Source: Undaria pinnatifida
Lineage: Eukaryota > Sar > Phaeophyceae > Laminariales > Alariaceae
Assembly (NCBI GenBank): GCA_012845835.1
Contig: JABAKD010000023.1
Coordinates: 8,929,340-8,993,339 of the forward strand
Direction: 5' to 3'
DNA length: 64,000 nt
The notes under the pieces are model-generated. The model worked only from the letters and a program-made list of their open reading frames with translations, made no database searches and was not told where the DNA came from. Both the position numbers and the translations under genes were made by a program. The first letter of the stretch is position 1. Each line of letters starts with the position of its first letter. Below, in pieces: positions 51,873 through 63,743 of this stretch.

Positions 51873-52001
51873 GCCTTGATCTTCTCAGCGAAAAATGTGC
51901 TGCATTCATCGTAGCACCAGTCGCGCGTGCATCATATCATAAGAGACGAGTGCGGGGGTCGGTCGGGGCCCGGTCCCCACAAAGCTTGCGGTGGCCGTCC
52001 C

Positions 52002-52313
52002 TAGCTGGGCGCTGGCGTGAACAACAACATTGCTCTGGCCATCGTTGAGTGTGTACCTTTTTTCATACCTAGCGTGTGTTTTCCCGTGCTCCCGAGGGGC
52101 AGCGCAAAATTAAGGTACCAGTACAACGTGGGGTCTTTAGAACGCACAGCTACGTGGGACCGCTACAACAGGCTCTTCTTGCTGTTTGTGCTATTTGTGG
52201 CGTTCTGTACCTCTAGTACCTGGTACGTGTTGTTGGTGCCGCCATTCTTTTTTGCTACGTACGTGACGGTTTACTACTGCGTGCATTTAATATGCTGGTA
52301 TGAATCATACTAA
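52002..52313 (+). other. Possible exon of a small membrane protein, unknown
   Basis: After an acceptor-like CCCTAG a frame stays open for about 104 codons. It includes VNNNIALAIVECVPFFIPSV, a polar middle (YQYNVGSLERTATWDRYNR) and two hydrophobic helices (LFLLFVLFVAFC and YVLLVPPFFFATYVTV) before TAA. Codon and residue mix is less repetitive than its surroundings. There is no ATG in the frame and no family is recognised. Confidence 0.3.
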
Positions 52314-52369
52314 GTTATTGATAATAACAGACTCAAGATTACTAACTAGGGATGATGAGGTACGTGTAA

Positions 52370-52679
52370 ACGCATGCTACGACATAGTAGAGGTAGCACT
52401 TTTTTTCGACTTTTTGTTGTGAGCGATGGGGGCTCCTTAACCCAAAATCGTCGGATCGTCAAAATAGACAAAAAAAAAAGAACTCGGCATGGTTTCTTAT
52501 TGTGTACCTATATGCCAGGGGGCATTTTTCATCCGGTGTATATAGTTAGTGCAGTTTCATTTTTTCCTCCGAATCAGTTTTTTTTTCCAGGTCAAGAAAG
52601 GTCTTAAGCTCCCACATTGAGGAACTCTCCATCATGCAGAAAAAAAGTGGTGTGCACCTCTATCGTAGGCGCCCGCGTC
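52370..52679 (-). mobile_element. MITE-1 copy, inverted
   Basis: ACGCATGCTACGACATAGTA to CACCTCTATCGTAGGCGCCC. Confidence 0.83.
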
Positions 52680-52710
52680 CCAAATCGATACCGTTACTAC
52701 TGATGAGTCG

Positions 52711-53178
52711 TTCCACGGTAGCCCCCTACCCCCACCCAAACTTTTCTTTCACGAAATCGTGGGTTTTGAAACCAGCGTTTGGGGCCGCATCTCCTTCAGA
52801 GTACGGTGCCACCTTGCCACCCCGACATCACCGTTCGATCGTCCTTAGCAAGCAACAACATACTTTGGAAAAATATATCAGTAACGAAGACCACTGATAG
52901 GGACCGCTTACGCTATACCTACAATGGGACCCGAAGGGTGCGCCAGCTAGCGTTGGGCTGCGAAAGCAATTGAGTTAAATCGACACACGACTCGTATGAA
53001 AATACGTGGAAGTGTGGTGAGTCTAAAGCTTTATTTTTCCCCATCCACCGGAGGATGAAAATATATAAATATATACTCCGTATTATCTATCATGACATCC
53101 TTCCTCGTGCTGAGAGCAGCCATGAAACGTTCGTTAAAGAAAATCGCGGGTTCTGGGGGGAGGGGGGGCTATCGTAGT
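52711..53178 (+). mobile_element. MITE-3 copy, enlarged
   Basis: TTCCACGGTAGCCCCCTACC, GGTTTTGAAACCAGCG and CGACATCACCGTTCGATCG. A stretch of about 190 bp is foreign to the family (52895-53085). Then GCAGCCATGAAACGTTCG and GGGGGGCTATCGTAG. Confidence 0.68.
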
Positions 53179-53260
53179 AAGAATCAGTATGCTGATGTTA
53201 AAATGGGCTGTGCTGAAGATGTTCATCCTGCTCGTAGCAGCATTCAGGGGAGTCGTTTAT

Positions 53261-53294
53261 TATATATATCTCCGAAAAAATAACGGAGATATAA
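53261..53294. repeat. Short hairpin
   Basis: TATATCTCCG and CGGAGATATA flank AAAAAATAA. Confidence 0.7.
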
Positions 53295-53315
53295 TATGCA
53301 GAAACTAGCGACCGG

Positions 53316-53482
53316 TGTATCGCGCAGCTTGTAAAGAGATATATGAAAGTGTCGACCCGTAAGTCCATCGAACTCACAGCTGAGGGACGTGTTTACCACA
53401 AAAAATTAAAAAAAAATGCACTCATTCTATCCAGCTGTGAGATCGAAGGTGTCGTCGAAAATCATGTTTGTTTGCAAGAGCT
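53316..53482. repeat. Two LTA repeats face to face (inverted pair)
   Basis: The left unit has CGCAGCTTGTAAAG, an ATG at 53343 and AACTCACAGCTGAGG. The right unit on the minus strand has TCACACACAGCTCTTGC, an ATG at 53465 and the frame MIFDDTFDLTAG. The two form imperfect arms of one small inverted-repeat unit of about 165 bp. Confidence 0.6.
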
Positions 53483-53910
53483 GTGTGTGATGCACCGATC
53501 GCACGTGTTACCGGGTGTGTGTCCTCATTAAGAATTTAGGCCGCCGACTCCCCTTAAAATTTCAGTAGCTTGTACCAGGGTCAGCAGGGTGGTGCTATTA
53601 GACAAACTGTGCACGGAAACATAAAATCCGATTTATTTATTAAGAGGGGGGATGAACTCTGACGGGCGGCTGTGGAATGCATCAGTTTACATAATGTACA
53701 TATATATATATCCTGTAATTTGTGTAAGCGGCTTGGTTTTTTTGGGGGAGGCGGACGATTTCTAACCTTTTTTGGGTCGCATTATAAATGTATGGGAGCT
53801 TAAGGTGTACGCGTGATGCTAGTTTTAAGAGATGTTGGGGGTGGCGTGGAGAAGGAGGAGGGTGGCGGGGAGGTTACTTAAGAAATTTCGACATGGCCAC
53901 ATAAAAGAAG

Positions 53911-54206
53911 ATGCATGCTACGATAGACCGTTTTTTTTTCTGAGCCCCCTCGCTTTATACGAAAAAAATGTGTGGGGGGGGGGTGGGGGGATGGGGGATT
54001 CCCTACCGCATGAACGAGGCCACATGACCTCGGAGGACATTTATATGCATTGCACAAAGAAAATGATGCAGCAGAGTGTGGTTCCAAAAATGACACATAT
54101 ATATGTTTGACGATTTTGGGTTATGGAGCCTCGCGCGTCACTCAGAAACCGTTTCAGACAAAAAAAACAACAACAACACCACAGGTCTCTGCCGTGACAC
54201 GCGCGT
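53911..54206 (+). mobile_element. MITE-1 copy, decayed
   Basis: ATGCATGCTACGATAGACCG, GACGATTTTGGGTTATGGAG, CAGAAACCGTTTCAGAC and CGTGACACGCGCGTC. Confidence 0.7.
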
Positions 54207-55541
54207 CTGAATTTGAGCTACTGCTTGCATGGATGGCTCGAAAGGTAAAGAGGAGATGTCACCTCTCGGGTAGTAGTGTTTGTTGTGCTGGCGGGTTTAT
54301 ATTTCAGGTGCGAGGGCGGTGGGGGAGGGAGAGGAGGAGGGTGTTTGTGTGTGGTACAGGGGGAGGTGTGTGTTGGGGGGGGCGGTGTTTTGCGGGGATG
54401 GCGGGGGAGGGGTGTGTGTATGGTTGGGGGGGAGGGGGGGAGGAGGTGGTGGACGCGAGAAAAATACTCTATGCCTACTCTAATTGCAGCTGCCCACTAT
54501 TAATATTTCAAAGATTAAAACCTCAGATCATCGATGGATGCTGCTCAGCGAACTTCGATCCACACAAGACACTTGTGGTGGGCGTTTCCGTGGCCCTGAC
54601 GAGAACGGTTTTTTCCGTGGTCGAGCGCTGTTCGGGCAGCCAGACTCCATCAAAGCGTGATGATGGCTTCTTCAGCCGTCATCGCCAACAATATGATCCT
54701 GTCGTCCATGCACTTCGAACCAGAAGAAGAATATTCCCCCCAACACCCAAGCAGCCGCCCTAAAACACGCACAGAGTGTGAACACGAAATCGCAAACACA
54801 ACCCACCGAATGTCGCACTTGAGTTCATAAGAACGCGGGCGACGTTCGGGCGGCGTCGACCCTTCCAAGGCTTTGGTGGCAGCTATCCAGGCGCCGCCGT
54901 GGGCAAGGGTGTGCTCTCGTCTAGACCTATACGTTAATACCCTTCACAGGGTATTTTCCCGTTCTTCCGCAAGCAGCGAGAAATAATATGGCACAACGTG
55001 AACGCGAAAAAAATAAAGCAACTCCCGCATGTTGAATTTCATCTCGCGTCAAGGAATTGGTTCTATTCCGGCGGTCCGACCCAACAACGACCCGGTGGAA
55101 AAACGAAACACTTGTCGCGTTGTTCGGCGGTGGATGCAAGTTGGTGGTCTACAAACGCAGGGGTGTGAATCGGAGCCGATTCACCTACATAATCGGAGCG
55201 ATTCAAATCAGAATCGGGTTCAGAATCGGCAGACCGGCACGACGTGTATTCGCCGATGTTTGTCAGTCTCACGTCGGTCGGTACCCCCCCCTACACATTG
55301 CTATTATCACTAGGAGCTCGCCGCCCTAGCCGGCTTCACCGGCGATATACCGTCTTCTCGCCGACATATCGGATATAGGCTTCGCCGATGTACAGCAGGC
55401 GTCGACTGCGCTACAACCGACGTTTTACACATATCGGTAAACGCGCAAGATTTCACAGCGCCCTAGACACGAAACGGTTCACCCGTCGGGCAACTTCCAC
55501 CGCATAAGCTGTCTGCTCACAATCTCATATCGCCCCGCCGG
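54207..55541. other. Spacer with unassigned frames
   Basis: A G-rich stretch lies at 54310-54450. Frames around 54661-54830 have balanced composition (for example MMASSAVIANNMILSSMHFE on the + strand) but match nothing I know. Around 55150-55260 the word AATCGG recurs several times (TCGGAGCCGATTC, AATCGGAGCGATTC). Confidence 0.3.
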
Positions 55542-55855
55542 ACGCGTGATGCGATAGAGGTAGCCCTTTTCGTCTAAAATTGTTTCTGAATATGTGGGGA
55601 CGGGGCTCCTTCACCCCAAATAGTGGGGAAATAGGCCATTTTTTTTACATCCATGAAATTCTCGTGGAGCACTTATTGTGTACCTGAACGGCAATGGGAT
55701 TTTTTTCATTCGGTCAGCAGCTTTGTTTTCTCTCCAAAAATATTTCTTTTTTTTTCTTGGGGGGGGGTTAAAGAAGGACATGTCTTAACCTCTTAAAAAG
55801 CGAGGAACCTCTCCGACAAAAAAGTGGTGGAGCGCACCTCTACCGTAGCACGCGT
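55542..55855 (-). mobile_element. MITE-1 copy, inverted
   Basis: ACGCGTGATGCGATAGAGGT to CCTCTACCGTAGCACGCGTC. Confidence 0.85.
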
Positions 55856-56099
55856 CCCCGCGGGATATTAATGGACTGGTGCTTGGACAAATGTCTTGAA
55901 TCTCTCCCGCGCCAAAAAAAGTGTGATCGCACTCTTCCCTCTCTTCGCTTCCCCTCACGGCTACGTCCCCCCCCCTCCCACCCTTCTTTCCGCCCCAACC
56001 TCCAACCTCTCCTTCCAACCTCCCCACCCCGACCCACCTCTTCACCTACCCTCCCGCATCTCACACATATTATTGTCGCTGGAGGGGGCCAAACCATAG

Positions 56100-56337
56100 A
56101 CGCGTGCCACGATAGAGGTGCAGCACATTTTTTTTCTGAAATGTTCCTCAATTTTGGAGCTTGAGACCTCTCCCAAAAACCGAGATTTGTGGAGAAAATT
56201 TAGGGACACAACAAGAATCACGCGAAAGAAAACAGCCCATTTCCGCAGGTTTTGGGTTAGGGGGCCCCGTCATTCAGAAAAGAAAAATTAATAGCACAAA
56301 TAAAGGGCTACCTCTATATGGTAGCACATATGTGCGT
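56100..56337 (+). mobile_element. MITE-1 copy
   Basis: ACGCGTGCCACGATAGAGGT to CCTCTATATGGTAGCACAT. A short copy lacking part of the middle. Confidence 0.83.
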
Positions 56338-57700
56338 CGATTATTTTTTTTTTGTTAACTTCATCAAGTTGCCTTACAAATATGCACAGGAAGAGTGCGC
56401 ACAACAAGTTGCTGAAGGGGCCGTCTTCCTTGACACTCTCTCACAGTGGTTCTTCTGTAGGACGCTGTTGTACGGGCTTGGTTTGGCACTAGCTCCTTAA
56501 CGACGCACCCTCATCCTTCATGCGACTCGCCGGATAACATCACGGAGCCTAGTCGTTGGTGCCGGGGCGATGTCTTCGTGGGTCGTCGGTTAAAACCCAT
56601 GGGTTCTCCGCCCCGACATCGCTGGGATATGCGAGAGGGTCAGTGGTCTTCTGACTGTTGTACGGCTACCGCGTGAGATACGTACCCCTCCCCACCCCGC
56701 CGGGTTTTTGCAGGGATAACGAAACCCACTGTTCGTCGCGTTCGACCCAGCTCCCTCTATCCCCTGCACACCCGGCCCACAGTATGTTGTCATACGACTG
56801 CTGTACGACCATGCACGGAGTATGTACCGCCTCCTCATCGGCGACTTTACACCGACCAGCAAAACCAAAACAACTATATCGCGCCGTAATAACCTGTCGG
56901 CGCTATCCCCTGCTCCCAATCCGTACATGCCTTCCACGCCCTTAGGACGACCCTTCAAAAACGTTCCTCTCTTGTGTTTGTTATATTTAGTCTATATTAA
57001 TAGTATATTGATAATCATGTATGGATCGCCCCATTTTCCTGCGTCAAGTACAACGTAAGGCCTTGTACAGATATGCACACGTAGGTTGGACTTATCGCGA
57101 GATGCTCCTGGGTTGTTAGCGGCGAACCGAACGTTGATGGCACGGGGTCAACGGGGTAGGGCGCGGCTCTCTTAATAGCGGACAGGGCGGCCTTTTGTCG
57201 ACGGCGCGAGAGGGTGGAACTTCTCACACAGTGGCTTGCATGGTTGACCCTGATGGCGGGTATACCCATCGTGAAACCGCCAAAATCAGTCCTTTTGGAA
57301 GCGAAACGTACCTTGCACATCGATTTATCGTATCGAAATTGGAAACTGTTCAAAACATCATCCATCAAAACTAGGTTCTTCTTTGGTAGTTCATCGCATT
57401 TCACCCACGGATTCTCTCACCCACCACTACCTCCCATCCACATACAACACCGTCCGAGAGCCGATAGCCGACGGGTACACCTCTGTCTGCCTCCTCCCCA
57501 CCGCCCCAGAGAGCCGGCAGCCGCATTCATCACCACAGGTAAATCAATTGTGCAAAGGTACATTCCAGTTACTCGATCACAGGCGTGATGCTACGGTTTG
57601 CTTTTGTTTGTCGAGGTGTATCGTGCACCAATCACGTGGTGTGATGCGGGTTGGCCGGGCAGCCTTGAACAAGATAGAGAGAAATATAGGGACACAAGCC
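56338..57700. other. Spacer with unassigned frames
   Basis: Frames on both strands at 57015-57404 (minus, 129 codons) and 57214-57585 (plus, 124 codons) overlap, and neither shows a recognised motif. At most one can be real, possibly neither. Confidence 0.25.
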
Positions 57701-57719
57701 GAAAGAGCGGATTGTATGA

Positions 57720-59420
57720 GGTCCGTTAGAGCCACCGGTTCAGACGAGAACGCTGCTCTGCTGTGGGGCTAGTCCCGTGCTTAGCGAGCGACGGGACGCG
57801 CGATAGTCTCTGCCCCAGGCCGTACAATTTGATACTTCGGTTACCGCAGCTCAAAATTTCAAAGTGCAAGCGCATGCATGCACCAGGCAGAACATTTAGT
57901 TTTAGCATAGTCTGCTGCAGCTGAACATGCCAAACTCACAAACCTCGAACGATCGCTACAGCCTACTATTTGAAGGGTACCAGGGTACCTGGTACATCTA
58001 TGACCAAACATATGGAATTGTTGCTCTCCTTGTTTGGTTGTACGTACATCAGGCCGGTCAGAGCCGCCGGTTCGGTCGAGAACACTGCTTTGCTGCGGGG
58101 TCGGTCCGGTGCTGGACGGGCAGCAAAACTCGCGATAGTCTGCACCAGGCGGTGTTTTTTTGGGCTCTTTTAATTCCTCTGCCTAGAAATGAAACCGTTC
58201 ACCAGATAGTAGCTTGGGGATCTTTGGCAATAGCTGCCTTCAAGTGCAAATATCTAATACCGTGATCAATCGACACGTACGTAGACAGTCCGAGCGGCCG
58301 CTCGGTCGAGAAAGCTTCTCTTCTGTGGTGTCCGTCCCGTGCTTGGTGGGCGATGTCACGCGCGGCATTCGGCACCAGACAGTTTGTTCGATCTTTAAAA
58401 ACAAGTATTTGGATACTAACCGCATGCAAAAAAGTCTCAACGTGCACCAGGCACAGCAGTATCTTTTGATCTTTGGATAATATTCAGCAGCTTGAACATG
58501 CAAGAATGTCATACCACGATCGGGTTCGGCATGTAAACTGCCAGTGCTACCGACTCTGACGAGAATACTGCCCTGTTGCGACGTCGGTCCCGCACTTGAC
58601 GGGGTGGCAGGACGTGCGATTGTGTGTACCAGGTCGAATCTTCTGAACTTTCGACACCGCAGCTACGTATAATGCAAAGGCGACAAACCGTGATCGATCG
58701 ACATGTACCAAGATGCCAAGCATAGTAAGATTTACTAGAGTAACATGATGAAACTGAGAGTTGTTTGTTTCCTTCCCCGTTGTAGCTTCGCAGAGCGGAG
58801 CGGTCGTACATCAAGCACGTCGGAGCCATCGAGTTGGACGATAGCGCCCTACTCTGCCGTCCTGTGCTGACTGGCGTCAAAACGCGTGTTTGTCAGCACG
58901 AGACACGGTGTGTTCGGTATTGGGATACCGCGTACAAACAACTGTCGCAAATCGCACCATGCAGTATCTTTAAATATTTGAATACCGCAGCTTTAAAAAA
59001 ATTGCCTTTATCACATATTAACACAAACGATGCGTGCTCCGATAGAGGTAGCACTTTTCGCCCGAAATTTTTCTGAATGACGGGGCTCCTTAACCAAAAA
59101 TGGTTGGAAATACGACCTTTCTTCGTTCATGATTCTCGTCGCGTACCTAGCCCATGACATTTTTCATTCTTTAGCAGTTACATGTCGGATCTTTCTCCAA
59201 ATCAGTTTTTGGGTCAATAAGGACATGTCTTAAGCTCCAAAAGTGAGGAACCCCTGAAAAAAAAGTGAAGCACCTCCATCGTAGCACGGTTCAAACCGCT
59301 ATTCCGATCGACATTTCGACCGTCAGATCCACCGGCGCGAACGAGAACACTGCTCTCTCGTGCGGTCAGCCGCGCGCTTGGCGGTCAACACGACGCGCAA
59401 TAGTACAGGTGTACCGTTTC
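57720..59420 (+). repeat. Tandem satellite of about 225-330-bp diverged units, six copies
   Basis: A common order recurs: ATCGACA-GTAC, GTCAGAGCCACCGGTTC, GACGAGAACACTGCTCTGCT, GGTCCGTCCCGTGCTTGG, ACGCGCGATAGTCTGCACCA, then TTTAAA-ATTTGGATACCGCAGC. The anchor GAGAACACTGCTCTGC lies near 57745, 58080, 58305, 58560, 58845 and 59346. The larger last gap is explained by the MITE-1 at 59030-59288. Confidence 0.75.
59030..59288 (-). mobile_element. MITE-1 copy, inverted, inside the satellite
   Basis: ATGCGTGCTCCGATAGAGGT to CACCTCCATCGTAGCACG. Removing it restores a unit length of about 245 bp. Confidence 0.85.
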
Positions 59421-60407
59421 TTTGCCATTTACCCGGATACTCGCGCGTGCATTACGCCATACAGCCATCTCCCAAATGCTGGTCACGGATGGGTACGGGT
59501 GGCACTTGATTACTCGCCAAGTAGTTGCCCCACCGTGTACTCGCGTACCCGCAAGCATCGAGTTCCCGGAAACTCCGCTATTTCACCTCTGGAAACCTCG
59601 AGGTTGGGAATCTTTCATCATTTAAATCACGTCCCCTGAATAGAAAGTAACGGGGCTGTGGCTTGATCGCTGTGAGGACTGTTTCGGAGCTGCCGGGAGT
59701 GCCCAGGATGCCACGGCCACGGCTCGGCGCGGCACGAGGCCTGGTGATCTGCTAGTTGTGCGGACCAACCTCCTTACCCATACGGCAAGACGCGGCTGAA
59801 ACTCTGGCAGTACCGCGACGCTGATGGCAGACATAGAGATAGACAGACATACAGACAGACAGACAGACATAAACCGGGGTTTTCAGTATTACATAACAAG
59901 GATATAGCACCACACACGGCGGGGGCGGAGGCGGGGGGGTAAGGAACGAGATTCATACTTGTTCAGGACTGCCACAGAGGCAATATCATCCAGTTGCAGC
60001 CGCAGTTGCACTCGAGGCGCGCACGAGGAACGGCTACGGTAGAGAAATGTAGGGGGGCGGCTGTGAGAACCGTAGCTCCCGTAGCGTCTCCCTTAGAGCA
60101 AGGGCGTTATTCTTTAGCGTCAACGGTGCACAATTTCTTTAAAAAATACAGAATACGAAAAGTATATGGATAATAGTAATAGGTCATTTCTTCTCTTGGC
60201 CGAAAATATCGGGTATTGGGTGCGCGGCAGTACCCCCATCCTCTAACAGTACACCAGGTTGGGTGACAGCTCGATTTCTCTTTTGGTTGAACGGCCATGA
60301 CCGCCGACGAATAGTAGGAGGCCAGCTACCGTTCTCGGACGATTTTCCACCGGCTTGACTGGTAATAGCCGAGAAGCGCTCGGCCCGGGCGCCAACCATG
60401 TTGTTAG
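59289..60407. other. Satellite end and spacer
   Basis: A GACA microsatellite lies at 59838-59872 and a G-rich patch at 59918-59940. A minus-strand frame at 60184-60399 is not recognised. Confidence 0.35.
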
Positions 60408-60655
60408 ACGCGTGCTACCGTAGAGCTAGCACTTTTCGCCAGAAATGTTTTCTGAATGTCGAGGCCCCTTAATCCAAAATGGTCGGAAATAGGAAGCTTT
60501 TTTCTAATGATTCTCGTCTTGTACTTAGGCCCATCGGATTTTTCATCGGGGGGCAGTGGTAAGTGTGCTCCAAATAAGTTTTTTGGATGAGGTCTTAAGC
60601 TTCCGAGTTGAAGAACCTCAGACCAAAAATGGTGCACCTCTATCGTAGCACGCGT
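60408..60655 (-). mobile_element. MITE-1 copy, inverted
   Basis: ACGCGTGCTACCGTAGAGCT to CCTCTATCGTAGCACGCGTC. One of the best preserved copies. Confidence 0.9.
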
Positions 60656-61047
60656 CGTTAGGGTAACTGTACCGTGCTGTCGTTAGACCAACTATCGTGT
60701 GGGGGTTCCACAAGCCAAGTTAAGGCTTCCCTCGGTCTCGTCAGCAGACTGATTACACGTTGGTGTTCTTTGCTGACACGATGTATCTTGTCATTCTTGC
60801 CACTCTCTCGCCATCGTGTCACCAGGCCTCCAAGGAGAGTTAAATCGCCAACAGTTAACAATGATTTTATCTCCTGCGCACTGCCTTCGCACCACGTAAC
60901 GTGCCATGTTATGCGTTCATTTTAAATGGCGCAACACAGCATGGGACCGGTTGCACGTACACTGCTTGATTGCTCACTGTGCATCTAGCATCACCTTTCA
61001 CCACCCTCACCACGCATCCGCCCATCGCACAATGCCACATTTTTCAG

Positions 61048-61155
61048 GAAGCGCGGAGGAAGAAGCCCATACTTGTAGTCCAGCCCATGGCTGCGCTACG
61101 CTATGCTGGAAAACGGACCCGACTGTACCCGGAGGACGAGCAACTCGCTCTGAAG
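61048..61155 (+). CDS. GST-C exon equivalent to GST-B exon 2
   Basis: EARRKKPILVVQPMAALRYA then GKRTRLYPEDEQLALK. Acceptor TTTTTCAG, donor AAG/gtggaa. Confidence 0.75.
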
Positions 61156-62757
61156 GTGGAAAAGGGAATATTTTAACTTGTTTTAGATCTATACATCCTA
61201 ACGTGGAGCTCGAAAATGTCGTCTTTGACCATCTTGCATTTCACCCCGCACGATGTCCCAGAAGCGTTTAGCCTAAGAACGGGCGCGACTGACACTAAAG
61301 CTGCCTCAACATATACAGGTGAATTCGTCATGGTGCCGAACAGGTGCTTGGGTTGGAGCGAACATAATACGCACTCGAAGACTCGTGATTGAGACGACGC
61401 AAACACAGCGTGGCCTTGCGAAGTTGAAGGCCTCTCAAACAGACGCCAGCTGCACTGGTTCGATTTCTAACATTGCGCAGATCCGATGTCTTAGACGTGA
61501 CAGCAAATAACGGGAGAGTTGCTACAAAGACGGCGGAAGTAGTTGCGAACCAATCACTGCCTTTGTGACTTTCGCCACCGCCCAGCCGAGGATTTTCCCG
61601 GGCTCGCCGTAACCGCCGCGTGGGAGACTTCGCGATGTCAACGCCTCACTGCAGTCTCCCAATTCGAAGCTTCGCGACGATAACTCAACCCTGGAATGGA
61701 CCAGTTATGTGACCGGGTGTTCTTGTGAACACTCCGGGCCCTTCGAAATAGGAGACGGCAAACGTAGCTCTCTAAGCCAGCGAAACAATACTTTTGCACG
61801 TGGCTCAGAGGATGTCAACATTCGCACACTGATACTTGTTGAAGCACCATAGCGTGGTGGGCGACTTCGTGCGTAGTTCGCCACACAAAAGGCGCACCGC
61901 GAAGTGTGGAGGCATACGCATCCGTCGTCATCGTGGCGCGGGTGCTGATATGCCACAGTGCTTTCTCATTGGCTCCACCTAGAGAGCACATTTTTGCCCG
62001 CGGTGTTAATCAATGTGCTGACAGTAGGGAAAAGTGGTTGTTGCTGCATGGTCACCGTGTACGTATCGACCGCTACTAGTATGTACCGACAGCGCTGACG
62101 CAGGCGATGCCACGGCACACTGCGAAGAACGCGCCGGCCAGGTCACCTGCAACGGCATCCCAAGCGGCGTTGACAGAGCCCATCTGCGAACTTTGTTGGC
62201 ATCTTCTACAAAACTACACAAATGCGCTGTCCACTCGTTGGATCCCTCCATCTTCAGAGACCGTTACGTAAATCTGAAGTGATATGGATCGACTTGTCTC
62301 GTTGGTGATCCGACACCCCAGGAGTTTTGTTGTGTACACGTCGTTTCTTCTCGGAGTCTTCGGTAGGTCATGAACGAACACACGAAACTCCTCGTACCTC
62401 TCCATTCCTTTTTCGTCAGACGTAATGCGTCTTGTACGTACCGGCACTGCATATTCATGCCGATATACCCACTCCCATAAATGCTAATTCAGCCCCCCAA
62501 GAGATGAACCCCCCGTCAAACGGAAACTAGGAGTGATTCCGGCGCAGTGCTAACGTTTGAACGACATCGCCATTTGTGTTGCGGTGCAGGCTCGCTGCCC
62601 GACGACCAAGCCTTCAAATCTATGTGCGGGGCTTTCTCTCAGAGTATTGCTTTCCCTTGCCACACGGTGCCACCAGGTCGAAGAGATCGTCATGTTGGGC
62701 GACGACTTTACAGCAGCCTTCATGGCCGCACACAACGAGAAGGACCCGGAGGAAAAG
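61048..62757 (+). CDS. Glutathione S-transferase, sigma-like (GST-C), partial
   Basis: Two exons equivalent to GST-B exons 2 and 3 are seen: 61048-61155 (36 codons, ending PMAALRYAGKRTRLYPEDEQ LALK) and 62677-62757 (27 codons, VEEIVMLGDDFTAAFMAAHN to DPEEK). Both have AG acceptors (TTTTTCAG, CCACCAG) and GT donors. The LYPEDEQLALK/VEEIV join corresponds to LYPDDPLTALK/VDEIV in GST-B. The glutathione-binding pair is Q-P rather than Q-S. The first exon was not found upstream, and C-domain exons must lie beyond 64000. The first exon here is four codons longer than its GST-B equivalent, so its 5' border or the gene's integrity is less sure. Confidence 0.75.
61156..62676. other. GST-C intron, nothing recognised inside
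   Basis: Frames at 61319-61507 and 62034-62279 on the + strand and 61705-61956 on the minus strand have normal composition but no recognised motif. This intron lacks MITE-1, unlike the GST-B introns. Confidence 0.35.
62677..62757 (+). CDS. GST-C exon equivalent to GST-B exon 3
   Basis: VEEIVMLGDDFTAAF to KDPEEK, 81 bp, phase 0, acceptor CCACCAG, donor AAG/gtgact. Confidence 0.8.
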
Positions 62758-62879
62758 GTGACTGGCGTGATGACGAATGCACGTATTACCGGGATATCCT
62801 TGCGCCCCAACACCTTGCGACTACGGGCACATGCCAATCACGGACCAAAGCTTTGGGAGGGGGATCACGTTTGGCGACT

Positions 62880-63010
62880 TGTTTGCGGAGGCTAGGGGTT
62901 ACTGGGGACTCACGCGAGCGACCTCCCTGTTCCTTTGCGGTCTTAAGATTTTGTGCCGTACGTTACAGCTGTTGTTGGTCTTCCCCTCTTCTTTGGGAAC
63001 ATTTTCCGAG
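62880..63010 (+). mobile_element. MITE-2-like fragment in GST-C intron
   Basis: GGGGACTCACGCGAGCGACC and TCCCTGTTCCTTTGCGG resemble the CACTCGCGCGAGTG block and its following sequence. The borders are unclear. Confidence 0.35.
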
Positions 63011-63199
63011 GACAAGTTGTCGTACGCGCTTCGTACTCTACGTGGTAGCTTGAAGAAACGGTTTTAACACGACTTCGCGGGTTTGATTTTAGCGCGAACC
63101 CGCACTCCATGCCTGCTACACACACGTGAAAGCGCTAGCAGCCTTCTTACCTGTTTCACGCGTAGAAAGTGGCAAGGCAGTATCTTCTCTCTCGAATAG

Positions 63200-63393
63200 T
63201 CCTGGTGTACTTGGCGTACTCGAAATTGTGCCTCTGCGTCGAGGCTGCTGATCTTGCTCCTTGGAGAACGTTTCAAAACACCCCCCGCACTTGCTGAAAT
63301 GGACATCCTTGCCTCAAACGTCTCGGAAGAGCTTGACGAACGCAGAGCGAAGCCGTCGCGTGGTGCCGGTAGACCAAAAGGGCGAGGCTCGTA
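63200..63393 (+). other. Possible exon or relic, basic C-terminus, unknown
   Basis: An open frame after a stop reads EMDILASNVSEELDERRAKP then SRGAGRPKGRGS and TAA (end 63393). The GRPKGRG end looks like an AT-hook. It does not resemble a GST C-domain. It may be a transposon relic, and the opposite strand is also open. Confidence 0.25.
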
Positions 63394-63743
63394 ACCTCTT
63401 ACAATGACGTGTATAAAGGCTCTGGTTCTACGATAAGAGCTGCAGAAGTGGCACCGAAGTGTCAATCAAAGACCTCTTGTGATGGAGAAGAAAAAAAGGG
63501 TCAATTTTGAAAAGTGGCCCTTATGTGGCCAAAAGGTGCAAACCAAAGAACGAAGTGCACAGGACATGGAAGGAGAAGAGAAGATAAGAGAAAATACACG
63601 GAGACTTCAGGAAATGCAAGGTGACGTAAGCAGGCGTAAGGAGTGGCTCTAGAAGAAGACACTGTCGTGAACTCGGGGTGGTGACGGTACGAATCAAACA
63701 GATACTAATGGGACTGCAGAGTCCATATTCCAATGAACACCTG

